This document shows positions 53,764 to 62,535 of a stretch of 64,000 nucleotides of DNA, one piece after another. Source of the stretch: an uncultured Mucilaginibacter sp. (GTDB lineage Bacteria; Bacteroidota; Bacteroidia; Sphingobacteriales; Sphingobacteriaceae); assembly GCF_913773635.1 (NCBI RefSeq), contig NZ_CAJYGQ010000007.1:62001-126000 (forward strand), given 5' to 3'. The notes under the pieces were generated by a model. The model did not search any database. It was not told where the DNA came from and saw only the letters and a program-made list of their open reading frames with translations. Both the position numbers and the translations under genes were made by a program. The number at the start of each line of letters is the position of its first letter. The stretch's first letter is position 1.

Positions 53764-55068
53764 ATGAGAAAGTATGTAGCAGCTATTGCGCTGCTGGCTG
53801 CCGGTTTTAGCAGTTATGCGCAAGATATAAATAAACTTATTGACGAAACCGATGTGCAGCGTCTCATCAAAACTCTGTCGGCTGATGAGATGCAGGGGCG
53901 TGGTACCTTTACACCCGGAATAGATAAAGCCGCAACCTTTATTGAGGCTGAGTTTAGAAAGGCTGGTTTACAGCCATTAACAGGAGAGAAGGGTTTCAGG
54001 CAAAACTTTATGGTTTACCGAACTGCACCTGTTGAGAGCAGCGCCACAATTGAAGGGCAAAATATTGATGCACAAAACGTAGCAGTTTATGCAGGTGCCT
54101 CTTTTAATTGGGATAACAATGCCGATGTGGAAGTTGCGCGTATTGATGCCAATAAAAACTTCAGGACAGAGTACCGTACTTACCTCCGTGGGAATAAAAA
54201 AACGCTTGTTTTGGTTGACCAGGCACATAAAGATTTGTTTAGCCAATTGCGTCAGCGTTTAAACAGCGGCTCAATCTCAATGAGCAAGCCTGCAGAAGCG
54301 TCGGCGCAGCAGGTGGTGATGGTACTTGGCAGTTTTGGCGAAGTAAAAAACTTTAAGGCCAGCTACAAAACCGAGGTTCAAAATCCGCCGATATTTAATG
54401 TTGCCGGTATGGTTCCGGGCAAGAGCAAAAAAGATGAATATGTGGTGTTTTCGGGCCACTATGATCACTTAGGTATTTTACCCGCCATGCAAGGCGACAG
54501 CATTGCCAACGGTGCCGATGATGACGCATCTGGCACAACTGCCATGATAAGCCTGGCTAAATACTTTAACAAGCTAAAAAATAATGAGCGTACGCTGATA
54601 TTTGTTGCATTTACGGCTGAGGAAATTGGTGGTTACGGAGCCCGCTATTTTTCTCAACAGCTAAATCCCGACAAAGTGGTTGCCATGTTTAATATTGAGA
54701 TGATTGGTAAGGAATCGAAGTTTGGAAAAAATACTGCATTTATAACCGGATATGAGCGCTCTGACTTTGGGAAAATTTTGCAAAGCAACCTGCAAGGCAC
54801 AGCCTTCACTTTCCACCCTGACCCTTACCCGGCGCAGGATTTATTTTACCGCAGCGATAACGCCACCCTGGCCCGTTTAGGAGTACCGGCGCATACCATA
54901 TCAACCGATCAAATTGATACCGATAAATTATATCACAGTGTTAAAGACGAATACAGCTCATTGGATGTGAAAAATATCACCGCAACCATACGCGCCATAG
55001 CTTTAAGCTCGCGCAGTATTGTGGCTGGTAAAGATGCCCCTACACGCATACCAAAGTTAGACAGATAG
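53764..55068 (+). CDS. M28-family aminopeptidase
   Basis: This 434-residue exported protein (signal peptide AAGFSSYAQ) has the M28 catalytic domain with FSGHYDHLGI (first zinc His and Asp), NGADDDASGT (bridging Asp), AFTAEEIGGYG (catalytic and metal Glu) and late ligands. A PA-like insertion (about 110-205) is likely. The ATG at 53764 is used rather than the GTG at 53761. It lies 4 bp after the M61 gene and is translationally coupled. Confidence 0.94.
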   Translation: MRKYVAAIALLAAGFSSYAQDINKLIDETDVQRLIKTLSADEMQGRGTFTPGIDKAATFIEAEFRKAGLQPLTGEKGFRQNFMVYRTAPVESSATIEGQNIDAQNVAVYAGASFNWDNNADVEVARIDANKNFRTEYRTYLRGNKKTLVLVDQAHKDLFSQLRQRLNSGSISMSKPAEASAQQVVMVLGSFGEVKNFKASYKTEVQNPPIFNVAGMVPGKSKKDEYVVFSGHYDHLGILPAMQGDSIANGADDDASGTTAMISLAKYFNKLKNNERTLIFVAFTAEEIGGYGARYFSQQLNPDKVVAMFNIEMIGKESKFGKNTAFITGYERSDFGKILQSNLQGTAFTFHPDPYPAQDLFYRSDNATLARLGVPAHTISTDQIDTDKLYHSVKDEYSSLDVKNITATIRAIALSSRSIVAGKDAPTRIPKLDR

Positions 55069-55087
55069 TAAAGTGTTGTATATAACT

Positions 55088-55120
55088 GAAAGCCACAGGA
55101 TAATTTACCTGTGGCTTTTC
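55088..55120 (+). terminator. Terminator of the peptidase operon
   Basis: An 11-bp stem (55089-55099 / 55108-55118) with a short T stretch follows the M28 gene. The next gene starts 25 bp later. Confidence 0.7.
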
Positions 55121-55144
55121 GGTTAATAGTAAATTAAGGATAAA

Positions 55145-55657
55145 ATGTCAATTATTCTTGAGACAGAAAGACTGGTATTAAGAAAATTCAGCATAAACGA
55201 TGCTCAGTTTATTGTGGAACTGCTTAATACACCTACCTGGAAGCAATATATAGGAGACAGAGGTATACAAACTATTGCCGAAGCTAATAATTACCTGGTT
55301 AAAGTTATTCTAATGAATTACGCAATTAACGGCTTTGGCCTTTACATGGTCGAGTTAAAGGAATCGGGGCAGGCCGTTGGTATGTGCGGCTTGTTAAAAC
55401 GTGAATATCTTACCCATGCCGATTTAGGTTATGCCCTCCTTCCGCAGTTTGAGGGTAATGGCTATGCCAGCGAGGCCGCATTGGCAACAGTGAATTATGC
55501 ATTCAATGTATTTGGCTGGCCCGTTGTTGCCGCTATAACGCAACCCGATAATCAACGTTCAGTAAATTTATTAACCAAACTTGGTTTTATTTATACAAAG
55601 CCCGTATGGGTTGATGGCCGCGAATTAGATTTATATACCAAAGGAAGCAACGCTTAA
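55145..55657 (+). CDS. RimJ/RimL-type GNAT N-acetyltransferase
   Basis: This 170-residue protein starts LETERLVLRKFSINDAQF, the usual N-terminus of RimJ/RimL-like GNATs. The acetyl-CoA loop is seen as LPQFEGNGYASEA, and the terminal TQPDNQRSVNLLTKLGF motif is standard. The acceptor is unknown: ribosomal protein N-termini or small molecules are both possible. Its stop codon overlaps that of the convergent GNAT gene by 4 bp. Confidence 0.93.
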   Translation: MSIILETERLVLRKFSINDAQFIVELLNTPTWKQYIGDRGIQTIAEANNYLVKVILMNYAINGFGLYMVELKESGQAVGMCGLLKREYLTHADLGYALLPQFEGNGYASEAALATVNYAFNVFGWPVVAAITQPDNQRSVNLLTKLGFIYTKPVWVDGRELDLYTKGSNA

Positions 55658-56148
55658 AGTTCTTTGCGCATGACGTGGTCATTCATCCAGTAAGGGCCAA
55701 TAGGTATGTCTTCATCGCGCAATAGCGTGAAGCCTAATTTTTGATAAAAGTCTTTTGCTTTGTTGTTGCGGTTTACGTTTAAATCCAGCGTTTTAATTCC
55801 AACCTGGCGTGTAGCTTCCACTACGGCATCAACTAATTTACGGCCATAACCTTTTCCTTGTGTAGTTGGGTGGCAGTATAGTTTATGCAGCTTAATAACA
55901 TTTTTGTCATCATTGCGCGGGCCATATGATGCAAAGGCAACAGGGGTACCTTCTTCTTCCAGTAAAATGTATGTTTGTTCGCCTTCGGCAATTTGGTGAG
56001 CAACCTTATCTGATACGTACATGGCATCAAGCATGTAGGTAATTTGCTCTGTTGATAAAATTGAACGGTAAGTAGGCCACCAGGTTTGATGTGCTATTTT
56101 CACAATGATATCGGCATCGGCCAGGGTAGCGGGTCGAATATTGAGCAT
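55654..56148 (-). CDS. GNAT N-acetyltransferase
   Basis: This 164-residue protein has the GNAT acetyl-CoA motif YCHPTTQGKGYGRKLV and the strand-helix end NKAKDFYQKLGFTLLRDE. It belongs to the general amino-group acetyltransferase clan; the substrate cannot be inferred. It overlaps the convergent RimL-like gene by 4 bp (55654-55657). A long hairpin lies between it and the PfpI-like gene upstream. Confidence 0.92.
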   Translation of the reverse strand: MLNIRPATLADADIIVKIAHQTWWPTYRSILSTEQITYMLDAMYVSDKVAHQIAEGEQTYILLEEEGTPVAFASYGPRNDDKNVIKLHKLYCHPTTQGKGYGRKLVDAVVEATRQVGIKTLDLNVNRNNKAKDFYQKLGFTLLRDEDIPIGPYWMNDHVMRKEL

Positions 56149-56183
56149 AGAAATAAATTAATTTAGCAACGGCAATATACATC

Positions 56184-56224
56184 ATAAAGCCATCTTAAAA
56201 ACAACGCTTTTAAGATGGCTTTAT
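56184..56224. terminator. 17-bp stem hairpin between GNAT and PfpI-like genes
   Basis: Arms 56184-56200 and 56208-56224 are perfect complements with a 7-nt loop. It probably ends the PfpI-like transcript. Confidence 0.75.
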
Positions 56225-56238
56225 TTTTGAATTGGCTA

Positions 56239-56796
56239 TTATGAGTTAGTTTCGTGTACGCCCTCACCAATTTCTTCAATTGTTTTTCTGTTAAAGGCAT
56301 CTAAGTCGGCAGGTGTACGGCTGGTTACTAACCCGTTATCAGTTACCACTTCTTCATCCACCCATTCGGCACCTGCATTTTGCAAGTCGGTTTGTAATGA
56401 TGGATATGATGTTACTTTTCTGCCTTTTATTAAGCCTGTTTCAATAAGCATTTGCGGGCCATGGCATATAGCTGCCAGTGGTTTTCCCTCATCTAAAAAG
56501 GCTGATACAAATGCTACTGCGTCTTTATTCTGACGTAATTTATCGGGGTTTAATACACCGCCCGGTAATACCAATGCATCATAATCATCAGGACTTACAT
56601 CGGCTAATAACTTATCAACATTAACTTCAATACCCCAGTTGTCTTTATCCCAAGCTTTTATGGTTCCGCTTTGTGGCGATATAATATGTACAGTTGCACC
56701 TGCTGCTTCAAGCGCCTGTTTAGGGCTGGTTAACTCTACCTGCTCAAACCCTTCTTCTGTAAGGATAGCTACCTTACGATTATTCAATGTTCCCAT
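56239..56796 (-). CDS. PfpI/DJ-1-family class-I-glutamine-amidotransferase-like protein
   Basis: This 185-residue protein has the nucleophile elbow AAICHGPQM with C111 and H112 and the N-terminal acidic motif ILTEEGFEQVEL that supplies the catalytic Glu. Members include protein deglycases/YhbO and PfpI peptidases; general stress protection is inferred. The gene stands alone, 76 bp from the LysR gene on the same strand. Confidence 0.92.
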   Translation of the reverse strand: MGTLNNRKVAILTEEGFEQVELTSPKQALEAAGATVHIISPQSGTIKAWDKDNWGIEVNVDKLLADVSPDDYDALVLPGGVLNPDKLRQNKDAVAFVSAFLDEGKPLAAICHGPQMLIETGLIKGRKVTSYPSLQTDLQNAGAEWVDEEVVTDNGLVTSRTPADLDAFNRKTIEEIGEGVHETNS

Positions 56797-56872
56797 AGTA
56801 GTATGTTTTAATTCGTTTAATTGAACCTATAATACTACAAGGTTAAAAATTTAAAGTTTCAAGAAATTTAAA

Positions 56873-57763
56873 TTAATGTTCCAACGCATAATTGATAAAG
56901 TTGGTGGTAAGGCCATAGTCTTCAGTACCCTTACGCCGTATAAAATAAAAGTTCCGTACTATTTTTAAGTCTTCAACCGGCACTTCTACAAGATCACCTT
57001 CAGCAAGCTCACGTTTTATGGATGGGCGCGGCATAAATCCAAGGCACTGATCGGCTAGAAGAAAATTTTTAAGTGCTTCGGTTCCTCCCAGGCGTATTTT
57101 AACTAATAAGTCTGCCGGTTTTACATGATGTTCTGCAAGTGAACGCAGCAAGGCATTCAAAGTTCCGGATCCGCGCTCACGCAGGGCAAGCGGGGTTTTG
57201 GTAAGTTGCTTCAACGTAAGCGATTTGCCTGCTAGCTGGCTCTTTGCCGAACACACAGGAATCACCTCGTCGGCCATGAAAGGTTGGTATGATACGTTAG
57301 TAAGTTTATTATCTACCTCAATGATGCCAATATCCACCTCATGATTTAACAGCGCATTTAGAATATATTCCGAATTTCGGTTAACCAGTTGAACGCCAAC
57401 ATTGGCATACTTGCGTTGAAAGCCAGAAAGAATAGGCGGCAGTATGTATAAAGCTATTGTAGTACTTGCCCCCAGGCGTAAATGCCCTGCCGCGTATGAT
57501 TGATTGCTAAGCAAAGCCATATCATACTCTGCCTTGCGTTCAATTTCAGTAGCCTGCAATAGATACTCTTGTAGTTTTGTGCCAGCCTCGGTAAGCACAA
57601 TGCTGTTTCCTTTTCGTTCAAACAAAGGGAGCTTATATTGATCTTCCAATGCTTTTACATGCTTGCTTATGGCAGGTTGCGTTACAAACAATACCTGCGC
57701 TGCCTTTGAAAAACTCAAATTAGCTGCAACCTCCAAAAACACACGGTGAGAAAAGGAAATCAT
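56873..57763 (-). CDS. LysR-family transcriptional regulator
   Basis: This 296-residue protein has an N-terminal winged HTH (FSHRVFLEVAANLSFSKAAQ, VTQPAISKHVKALE) and a C-terminal substrate-binding-like effector domain (about 90-296). The ATG at 57763 replaces an in-frame TTG at 57772 that belongs to a -7 promoter element. It is divergent from the GT87 gene, so it may control that gene, as LysR proteins often do for divergent neighbours. The effector is unknown. Confidence 0.94.
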   Translation of the reverse strand: MISFSHRVFLEVAANLSFSKAAQVLFVTQPAISKHVKALEDQYKLPLFERKGNSIVLTEAGTKLQEYLLQATEIERKAEYDMALLSNQSYAAGHLRLGASTTIALYILPPILSGFQRKYANVGVQLVNRNSEYILNALLNHEVDIGIIEVDNKLTNVSYQPFMADEVIPVCSAKSQLAGKSLTLKQLTKTPLALRERGSGTLNALLRSLAEHHVKPADLLVKIRLGGTEALKNFLLADQCLGFMPRPSIKRELAEGDLVEVPVEDLKIVRNFYFIRRKGTEDYGLTTNFINYALEH

Positions 57764-57769
57764 ACCAAT

Positions 57770-57777
57770 CAAAAGTA
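57770..57777 (-). promoter_or_regulatory. -7 element of the LysR gene
   Basis: On the minus strand TACTTTTG (57777..57770) matches TAnnTTTG and ends 6 bp before the ATG, predicting a leaderless or near-leaderless mRNA. Confidence 0.4.
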
Positions 57778-57870
57778 ACTTTTTTATAGCACCACTGATA
57801 ATAACAATGTGTTGTCAGTTAAAAAAATACAAATACTTAGTTTTGAGGCGCCACATCTACCGGCGCATTC

Positions 57871-59088
57871 ATGCATAACAAAAAAGTATACCTTTCTTTA
57901 TTAACCCTCGTTACTATTGCCTTCGCTATAATATCCTTCAACAGAGGTATGCGAGCCGACGTAAACGGCGATTATTACATCTACTGGGCAACCGGGAAAG
58001 CTTTTTTAACGGGTAACAAACTATATACTCCCGGTTTAATTGATGGTGGTTTTACCTATCCTCCCTTTGCTGCACTATTCTTCAGCCTTTTTTCATTTGT
58101 GCCGTTTTATGTATCGGCGTTCCTGTTTACCTTTTTGGTTAATTATGGTTTGTGGATAGGCTCATTTGTACTGGTACATAAAATTATGCAGCAGTATTAC
58201 CCCGGTCATGCTTTTAAGTGGCCGCTAGGGCTGGCCGTTGTACTTTCGGCAGGCTTTTACTGGCACAACTTCATTTGGATGAACTCTAACCTACCGGTGC
58301 TATGCCTTACCTTACTTGGTGTGTTGTATTATAAGCGTAAGCAGTATGGATGGAGCTACGTATTTTTTATGGCCGGAACGTTTTTCAAAATCACGCCTGT
58401 ACTGTTCCTTATTTTTGCAGCCATTAAACGAGGGCCCAAACATTGGCCGCAAATAGCTTTAACAGCGTTGCCTTTTATTTTAATACCAGTACTACTGCGT
58501 GGGGTGCACACCGGCATTGCCGACTGGAAGGACTACTATGAAGCCTTTGTGGCTCCATTTAGTAAGGGCAAAATAGACGAGAACATCATCAGCCTGGGCA
58601 TACCCGCCCTACTCAATAAATTGAATACAGGTAATGCAGAATTTGGAATCGAGCCGATTTTTCACCTATCAGCCTCGGCTCTAAAATTCATTATCTTAAT
58701 TTTCCAGGCGGTAAGCATGGTTACACTTGTTGCCAAATTTGCTTATGACAGGTATGTAAAAGGTTTTGAAGGTTTTTCGGCCACCGATGTTTGCCTCATA
58801 TTTATGGTTACACTACTGTTACCCGGCCGTGTTTGGGCACATCACCATGTGTGTACAGGTTTTATTTATACGTACCTGTGTTTCATCCTCATTAAGCAAA
58901 AACAAACTGTATTGCTAATAATCACCTGTGTATTAGGTATGCTCACCAACCTTATCACCAAAAACGCCATAGGCCAAATCCTTACCAATATTTTAAAGCA
59001 TTACAGCTTTGTTACGCTGCTCATGATTTTTGTGACTATTATTATTTTGCTGCATAGCGAAAAGGAACATGCTTTGGTGAAAGAGTAA
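57871..59088 (+). CDS. GT87/DUF2029-type polyprenol-phosphate-dependent glycosyltransferase
   Basis: This 405-residue protein has about 9-11 membrane helices. The early motif RADVNGDYYIYWATGKAFL followed by YTPGL and FTYPPFAALFF is typical of GT87 mannosyl/arabinosyl-type transferases that use lipid-linked sugars at the outer face of the membrane. The acceptor is unknown. A short hairpin (57848-57866) lies just before the ATG and may affect initiation. It is divergent from the LysR gene and convergent with asd. Confidence 0.85.
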   Translation: MHNKKVYLSLLTLVTIAFAIISFNRGMRADVNGDYYIYWATGKAFLTGNKLYTPGLIDGGFTYPPFAALFFSLFSFVPFYVSAFLFTFLVNYGLWIGSFVLVHKIMQQYYPGHAFKWPLGLAVVLSAGFYWHNFIWMNSNLPVLCLTLLGVLYYKRKQYGWSYVFFMAGTFFKITPVLFLIFAAIKRGPKHWPQIALTALPFILIPVLLRGVHTGIADWKDYYEAFVAPFSKGKIDENIISLGIPALLNKLNTGNAEFGIEPIFHLSASALKFIILIFQAVSMVTLVAKFAYDRYVKGFEGFSATDVCLIFMVTLLLPGRVWAHHHVCTGFIYTYLCFILIKQKQTVLLIITCVLGMLTNLITKNAIGQILTNILKHYSFVTLLMIFVTIIILLHSEKEHALVKE

Positions 59089-59112
59089 TTACACTGATAA
59101 TTCTCATGTAAA

Positions 59113-59148
59113 TAGAAAGGGATAGCCCACAAAGACTATCCCTTTCTA
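59113..59148. terminator. Bidirectional terminator between GT87 and asd genes
   Basis: A 13-bp stem (59113-59125 / 59136-59148) with a 10-nt loop has T-rich sequence after it on the plus strand. Confidence 0.82.
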
Positions 59149-59185
59149 TATATTTTTTCAACTCCCCCTTCAGGGGCTGAGGGGC

Positions 59186-60193
59186 TTAAGCTTCTACAGC
59201 CTGACCTACGAGGTTTTTAGCTACCAGGTATTCGGCAATTTGTACGGCATTGGTTGCAGCACCCTTGCGTAAGTTATCTGATACTATCCACGCATTCAAA
59301 GTATTTTCCTGAGTTTCGTCACGGCGTAAACGGCCTACAAACACTTCGTCTTTTTCATGAGCATCTAAAGGCATTGGGTATTTCAGGTTGGCAACATCGT
59401 CAACTACAACTATACCCGGCGACTCGCTCAGCAATTTGCGTAACTCGTCTAAATCAAAATCGTTCTCAAATTCAATGTTAACAGATTCTGAGTGACCGCC
59501 CATTACCGGTATACGTACGGTAGTTGCTGTTACACGGATGCTGTCATCGCCCATGATCTTTTTGGTTTCCTTGATCATTTTCATCTCTTCCTTGGTGTAG
59601 CCATTCTCGGTAAACACGTCGATGTGCGGCAACACATTCAGGTCAATTTGATATGGGTAAGCTTTAGGTCCATCAATACCTTTGCGCTCGTTAAATAACT
59701 GATCAACAGCTTTTACACCGGTACCGGTAACTGATTGGTAGGTTGATACCACTACCCGTTTAATTTTATATTTTTCGTGCAGAGGCTTTAAGGCCACCAC
59801 CATTTGTATGGTTGAACAGTTAGGGTTGGCAATAATCTTATCTTCTGCAGTTAACACGTCAGCATTAACCTCAGGTACTACCAGTTTTTTGGTAGGGTCC
59901 ATACGCCAGGCCGATGAATTGTCAATAACAGTAATACCTGCTTCAGCAAATAAAGGAGCCTGCTCCAATGAAGTGCTTCCACCTGCCGAAAATAAAGCAA
60001 TGTCAGGCTTCTGCTTTATCGCATCCTCAACAGCTACCACCTTGTATGGCTTACCCTTATAGATAACTTCCTTACCTACACTTTTTGCGGATGCCACCGG
60101 GATTAACTCTGTTACCGGAAAGTTGCGTTCTTCAAGAACCTGCAACATTTTAGTGCCTACCAAACCGGTAGCACCTACTACTGCGACTTTCAT
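59186..60193 (-). CDS. asd: Aspartate-semialdehyde dehydrogenase
   Basis: This 335-residue NADPH-dependent enzyme makes aspartate-4-semialdehyde from aspartyl phosphate, the branch point to lysine/diaminopimelate, threonine and methionine. The nucleotide motif GATGLVGTKM, the active-site Cys in ANPNCSTIQM and the substrate-binding VRIPVMGGHSESVN are present. Length is normal. It ends at a bidirectional terminator and has a -7 element 40 bp upstream. Confidence 0.97.
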   Translation of the reverse strand: MKVAVVGATGLVGTKMLQVLEERNFPVTELIPVASAKSVGKEVIYKGKPYKVVAVEDAIKQKPDIALFSAGGSTSLEQAPLFAEAGITVIDNSSAWRMDPTKKLVVPEVNADVLTAEDKIIANPNCSTIQMVVALKPLHEKYKIKRVVVSTYQSVTGTGVKAVDQLFNERKGIDGPKAYPYQIDLNVLPHIDVFTENGYTKEEMKMIKETKKIMGDDSIRVTATTVRIPVMGGHSESVNIEFENDFDLDELRKLLSESPGIVVVDDVANLKYPMPLDAHEKDEVFVGRLRRDETQENTLNAWIVSDNLRKGAATNAVQIAEYLVAKNLVGQAVEA

Positions 60194-60233
60194 TGTCTCG
60201 AATAAATTATGTAATTAATAAAATGTTAATTTT

Positions 60234-60241
60234 CAAATGTA
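60234..60241 (-). promoter_or_regulatory. -7 element of asd
   Basis: On the minus strand TACATTTG (60241..60234) matches TAnnTTTG, 40 bp before the ATG at 60193. Confidence 0.42.
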
Positions 60242-60434
60242 AGCTTTTTTGAACAAAAAAGGCCTTAAACGCTTTATTTATAAGGTTTTTGAGCTGTCGA
60301 GGTTGAATGAAAACTTAAATTCAATCAAAATATTATTTGGCAATAGATGGTATTGTGTTAATGTGAATATCAGACAGCAAAACAGATTGTGAAACATTGC
60401 TACTTTTAAATGCATAGTATAAACGTGTTTACAA

Positions 60435-60452
60435 GCAAATTTGTAAATTTGC
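60435..60452. promoter_or_regulatory. 8-bp-arm palindrome overlapping the threonine dehydrogenase -7 element
   Basis: GCAAATTTGTAAATTTGC has perfect 8-bp arms around GT and contains TAAATTTG (60444-60451), a full -7 match. A repressor binding here would block the promoter. Transcription from it starts downstream of the ATG at 60410. Confidence 0.4.
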
Positions 60453-60469
60453 ATACACCCAAATATTAT

Positions 60470-61432
60470 ATGGCAATGAGCGAAAAGGTATTGGTTATTG
60501 GCGCTAACGGACAGATTGGTAGCGAACTGGTTTTAGCCTTGCGCAAAAAACATGGTGCAGATCATGTTATTGCATCTGATATCAATGCCCCGGTTGATGC
60601 CATACGTAATGGTGGGCCGTTTGAAATTGCCAATGTGCTTGATAAAAACAGTTTGCAACGTGTGTTTGAGCAGCATCGCCCAACGCAGGTTTATTTGCTT
60701 GCAGCCATATTGTCAGCAGTAGGCGAACAAAAACCAAAGTTGGCCTGGGACCTGAATATGAACGGCCTTATACATGTGCTTGATTTAGCTATTGAATTTG
60801 GTACAAAGAAGGTTTTTTGGCCAAGCTCTATTGCTGTATTTGGTCCGCACTCTCCTAAGCAAAATACACCACAGTATTGCGTAATGGACCCCAACACGGT
60901 TTACGGTTTCAGCAAACTGGCCGGCGAGCGCTGGTGTGAGTATTACCATGCCAAATACGGGCTTGATGTTCGTAGCATACGTTACCCGGGCTTAATAAGC
61001 TGGAAAACTAACCCGGGCGGTGGAACTACTGATTACGCCGTACATATTTTTCATGAAGCTTTGCAAAGCGGCACATACCAAAGCTTTTTATCTGCTAATA
61101 CAGCATTGCCCATGATGTACATGGACGATGCCATTCGCGCTACCTTAAGCTTAATGGATGCCCCTGCCGAACGTATTACTATCCGCTCGAGCTATAATTT
61201 AGGCGGCATCAGCTTTACGCCGGAAGTCCTTGCGCAGCAAATAAAGCAACACATTCCCGAATTTACCCTTACTTATGCTGATAGCGACCCACGCCAGGCC
61301 ATTGCCGACAGTTGGCCGCAATCCATTGACGATACCTACGCTCAAACCGACTGGGACTGGAAACCTGAATATGATATTCAACGCCTTACCAGCGAAATGC
61401 TGAAAAATTTAAAGAATAGTTTAGTTTTGTAG
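60470..61432 (+). CDS. SDR-type NAD-dependent L-threonine 3-dehydrogenase
   Basis: This 320-residue protein (ATG 60470, with another ATG at 60476) oxidises L-threonine to 2-amino-3-ketobutyrate in the family. The Rossmann motif VIGANGQIGSELV, the catalytic Ser region WPSSIAVFGPHSP and YGFSKLAGERW (Tyr-x-x-x-Lys), plus SIRYPGLISW followed by NPGGGTTDYAVHIF, match the short extended-SDR threonine dehydrogenases of Bacteroidota rather than sugar epimerases. A longer start at ATG 60410 is rejected because a promoter element lies between it and 60470. The partner ligase gene (kbl) is not in the window. Confidence 0.92.
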   Translation: MAMSEKVLVIGANGQIGSELVLALRKKHGADHVIASDINAPVDAIRNGGPFEIANVLDKNSLQRVFEQHRPTQVYLLAAILSAVGEQKPKLAWDLNMNGLIHVLDLAIEFGTKKVFWPSSIAVFGPHSPKQNTPQYCVMDPNTVYGFSKLAGERWCEYYHAKYGLDVRSIRYPGLISWKTNPGGGTTDYAVHIFHEALQSGTYQSFLSANTALPMMYMDDAIRATLSLMDAPAERITIRSSYNLGGISFTPEVLAQQIKQHIPEFTLTYADSDPRQAIADSWPQSIDDTYAQTDWDWKPEYDIQRLTSEMLKNLKNSLVL

Positions 61433-61449
61433 ATATTTTTGTGATTGCA

Positions 61450-61590
61450 CTTATAGGATTGATTACACCGATTACGTGTTTGATTATATGAAACATGGTG
61501 CTATCATTGATTCATAAAATCAGTATAATCAAAACAAAAGATCTTTAAAACTAATCAGTGAAATCATCGCTTAATCGATGGTATCACCAG
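61450..61590. repeat. Imperfect inverted intergenic repeat with ATCAGT/TGATTACAC motifs
   Basis: TTGATTACACCGATTACG (from about 61459) and ATAAAATCAGTATAATCA (about 61516-61533) are imperfect reverse complements, and AATCAGTGAAATCATCG follows (about 61553-61569). The motif repeats and the lack of coding sense suggest a dispersed repeat ahead of the YebC gene. Confidence 0.5.
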
Positions 61591-61600
61591 CACTAATACT

Positions 61601-62326
61601 ATGGGAAGAGCATTTGAATTCCGTAAAGAAAGAAAATTTAAGCGTTGGGCCAAAATGGCCGTTCAGTTTACCCGTTTAGGTAAAGAGATTGTAATGGCCG
61701 TTAAAGATGGCGGTCCGAACCCTGAGAGCAACTCGCGCCTGCGTACGGCTATGCAAAACGCCAAAGCAGTAAACATGCCTAAAGACCGTGTTGAGGCTGC
61801 TATTAAACGCGCATCAAGCAAAGACGAAAAAGACTACGAAGAATTAGTATATGAAGGTTATGCACCCCACGGCGTAGCTGTACTGGTTGAAACCGCAACT
61901 GATAACACTAACCGTACCGTAGCTAACGTACGCAGTTACTTTACTAAAGTTGGTGGTACATTAGGTAAAACCGGTTCATTGGATTTTATTTTCAGTCGTA
62001 AATCTGTTTTCCGTTTTGATCCGGGAGAGCGTGATTTGGAAGAACTGGAGTTTGAACTAATCGACGCAGGCTTGGAAGAACTATTTGTGGAAACCGATGA
62101 AGAAGGAAAAGACGTTGCCGTAATTCACGCTGCTTACGAAGATTTTGGCAAAATGCAGAAGACTTTGGAAGGTTTAGGTATTGAACTAAAATCGGCTAAG
62201 TTGGAGCGTATTTCGTTATCAACTACTGAAATTAGCGAAGAAGCCGCTGCCGACGTACTTAAGCTTATTGACAAGCTGGAGGAAGACGACGACGTGCAGG
62301 CGGTTTATCATAATATGGCGGAGTAA
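61601..62326 (+). CDS. YebC/PmpR-family protein
   Basis: This 241-residue protein is YebC-like throughout: MGRAFEFRKERKFKRWAKMA, DGGPNPESNSRLRTAMQNAK, KDEKDYEELVYEGYAPHGV and TDNTNRTVANVRSYF. Members bind DNA as regulators, and recent work ties one branch to ribosomes stalled on Pro-rich peptides. Interestingly the next gene encodes a protein rich in Pro, Lys and Ala, but a link is speculation. The family's role here is unassigned. Confidence 0.95.
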   Translation: MGRAFEFRKERKFKRWAKMAVQFTRLGKEIVMAVKDGGPNPESNSRLRTAMQNAKAVNMPKDRVEAAIKRASSKDEKDYEELVYEGYAPHGVAVLVETATDNTNRTVANVRSYFTKVGGTLGKTGSLDFIFSRKSVFRFDPGERDLEELEFELIDAGLEELFVETDEEGKDVAVIHAAYEDFGKMQKTLEGLGIELKSAKLERISLSTTEISEEAAADVLKLIDKLEEDDDVQAVYHNMAE

Positions 62327-62394
62327 GCTTGTTAGAGTCAGGAATCAAGAGTACAGATTCAAGACTTTTAACTCCAGCTTTGCTTCTCCCCTAA

Positions 62395-62477
62395 TGTCAT
62401 TTCGAACAATAGGGAGAAATCTTTTCGAGTTTACAAACTGATCGCTTCGAAAAGATTTCTCGTTCCTCGAAATGACA
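62395..62477. repeat. Dispersed 83-bp palindromic repeat, copy 2
   Basis: Outer arms TGTCATTTCGA / TCGAAATGACA (62395-62405 / 62467-62477) and inner arms GAGAAATCTTTTCGA / TCGAAAAGATTTCTC (62414-62428 / 62447-62461) are perfect. It matches copy 1 at 42823-42905 in design and length. Confidence 0.85.
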
Positions 62478-62489
62478 TAAGTTGGAAGT

Positions 62490-62532
62490 CAAGAAAAATC
62501 CGAAATCGAACATCCGAATTCCGAAATCTTCA
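62490..62532 (+). repeat. Short direct repeats of the ATCCGAAATC type
   Basis: ATCCGAAATC, ATCCGAATT and CCGAAATCTTC recur before the ATG at 62536. This looks like a dispersed non-coding repeat and argues against an upstream TTG start at 62482. Confidence 0.5.
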
Positions 62533-62535
62533 TCT

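Noticed and set aside
60410..60469. Longer threonine dehydrogenase start at 60410
   Set aside because: A full TAnnTTTG element lies between it and the ATG at 60470, and the Rossmann fold begins just after 60470.
62482..62535. N-terminal extension of the repeat protein from TTG 62482
   Set aside because: The extension reads through ATCCGAAATC direct repeats next to the 83-bp palindrome, and a good ATG follows at 62536.
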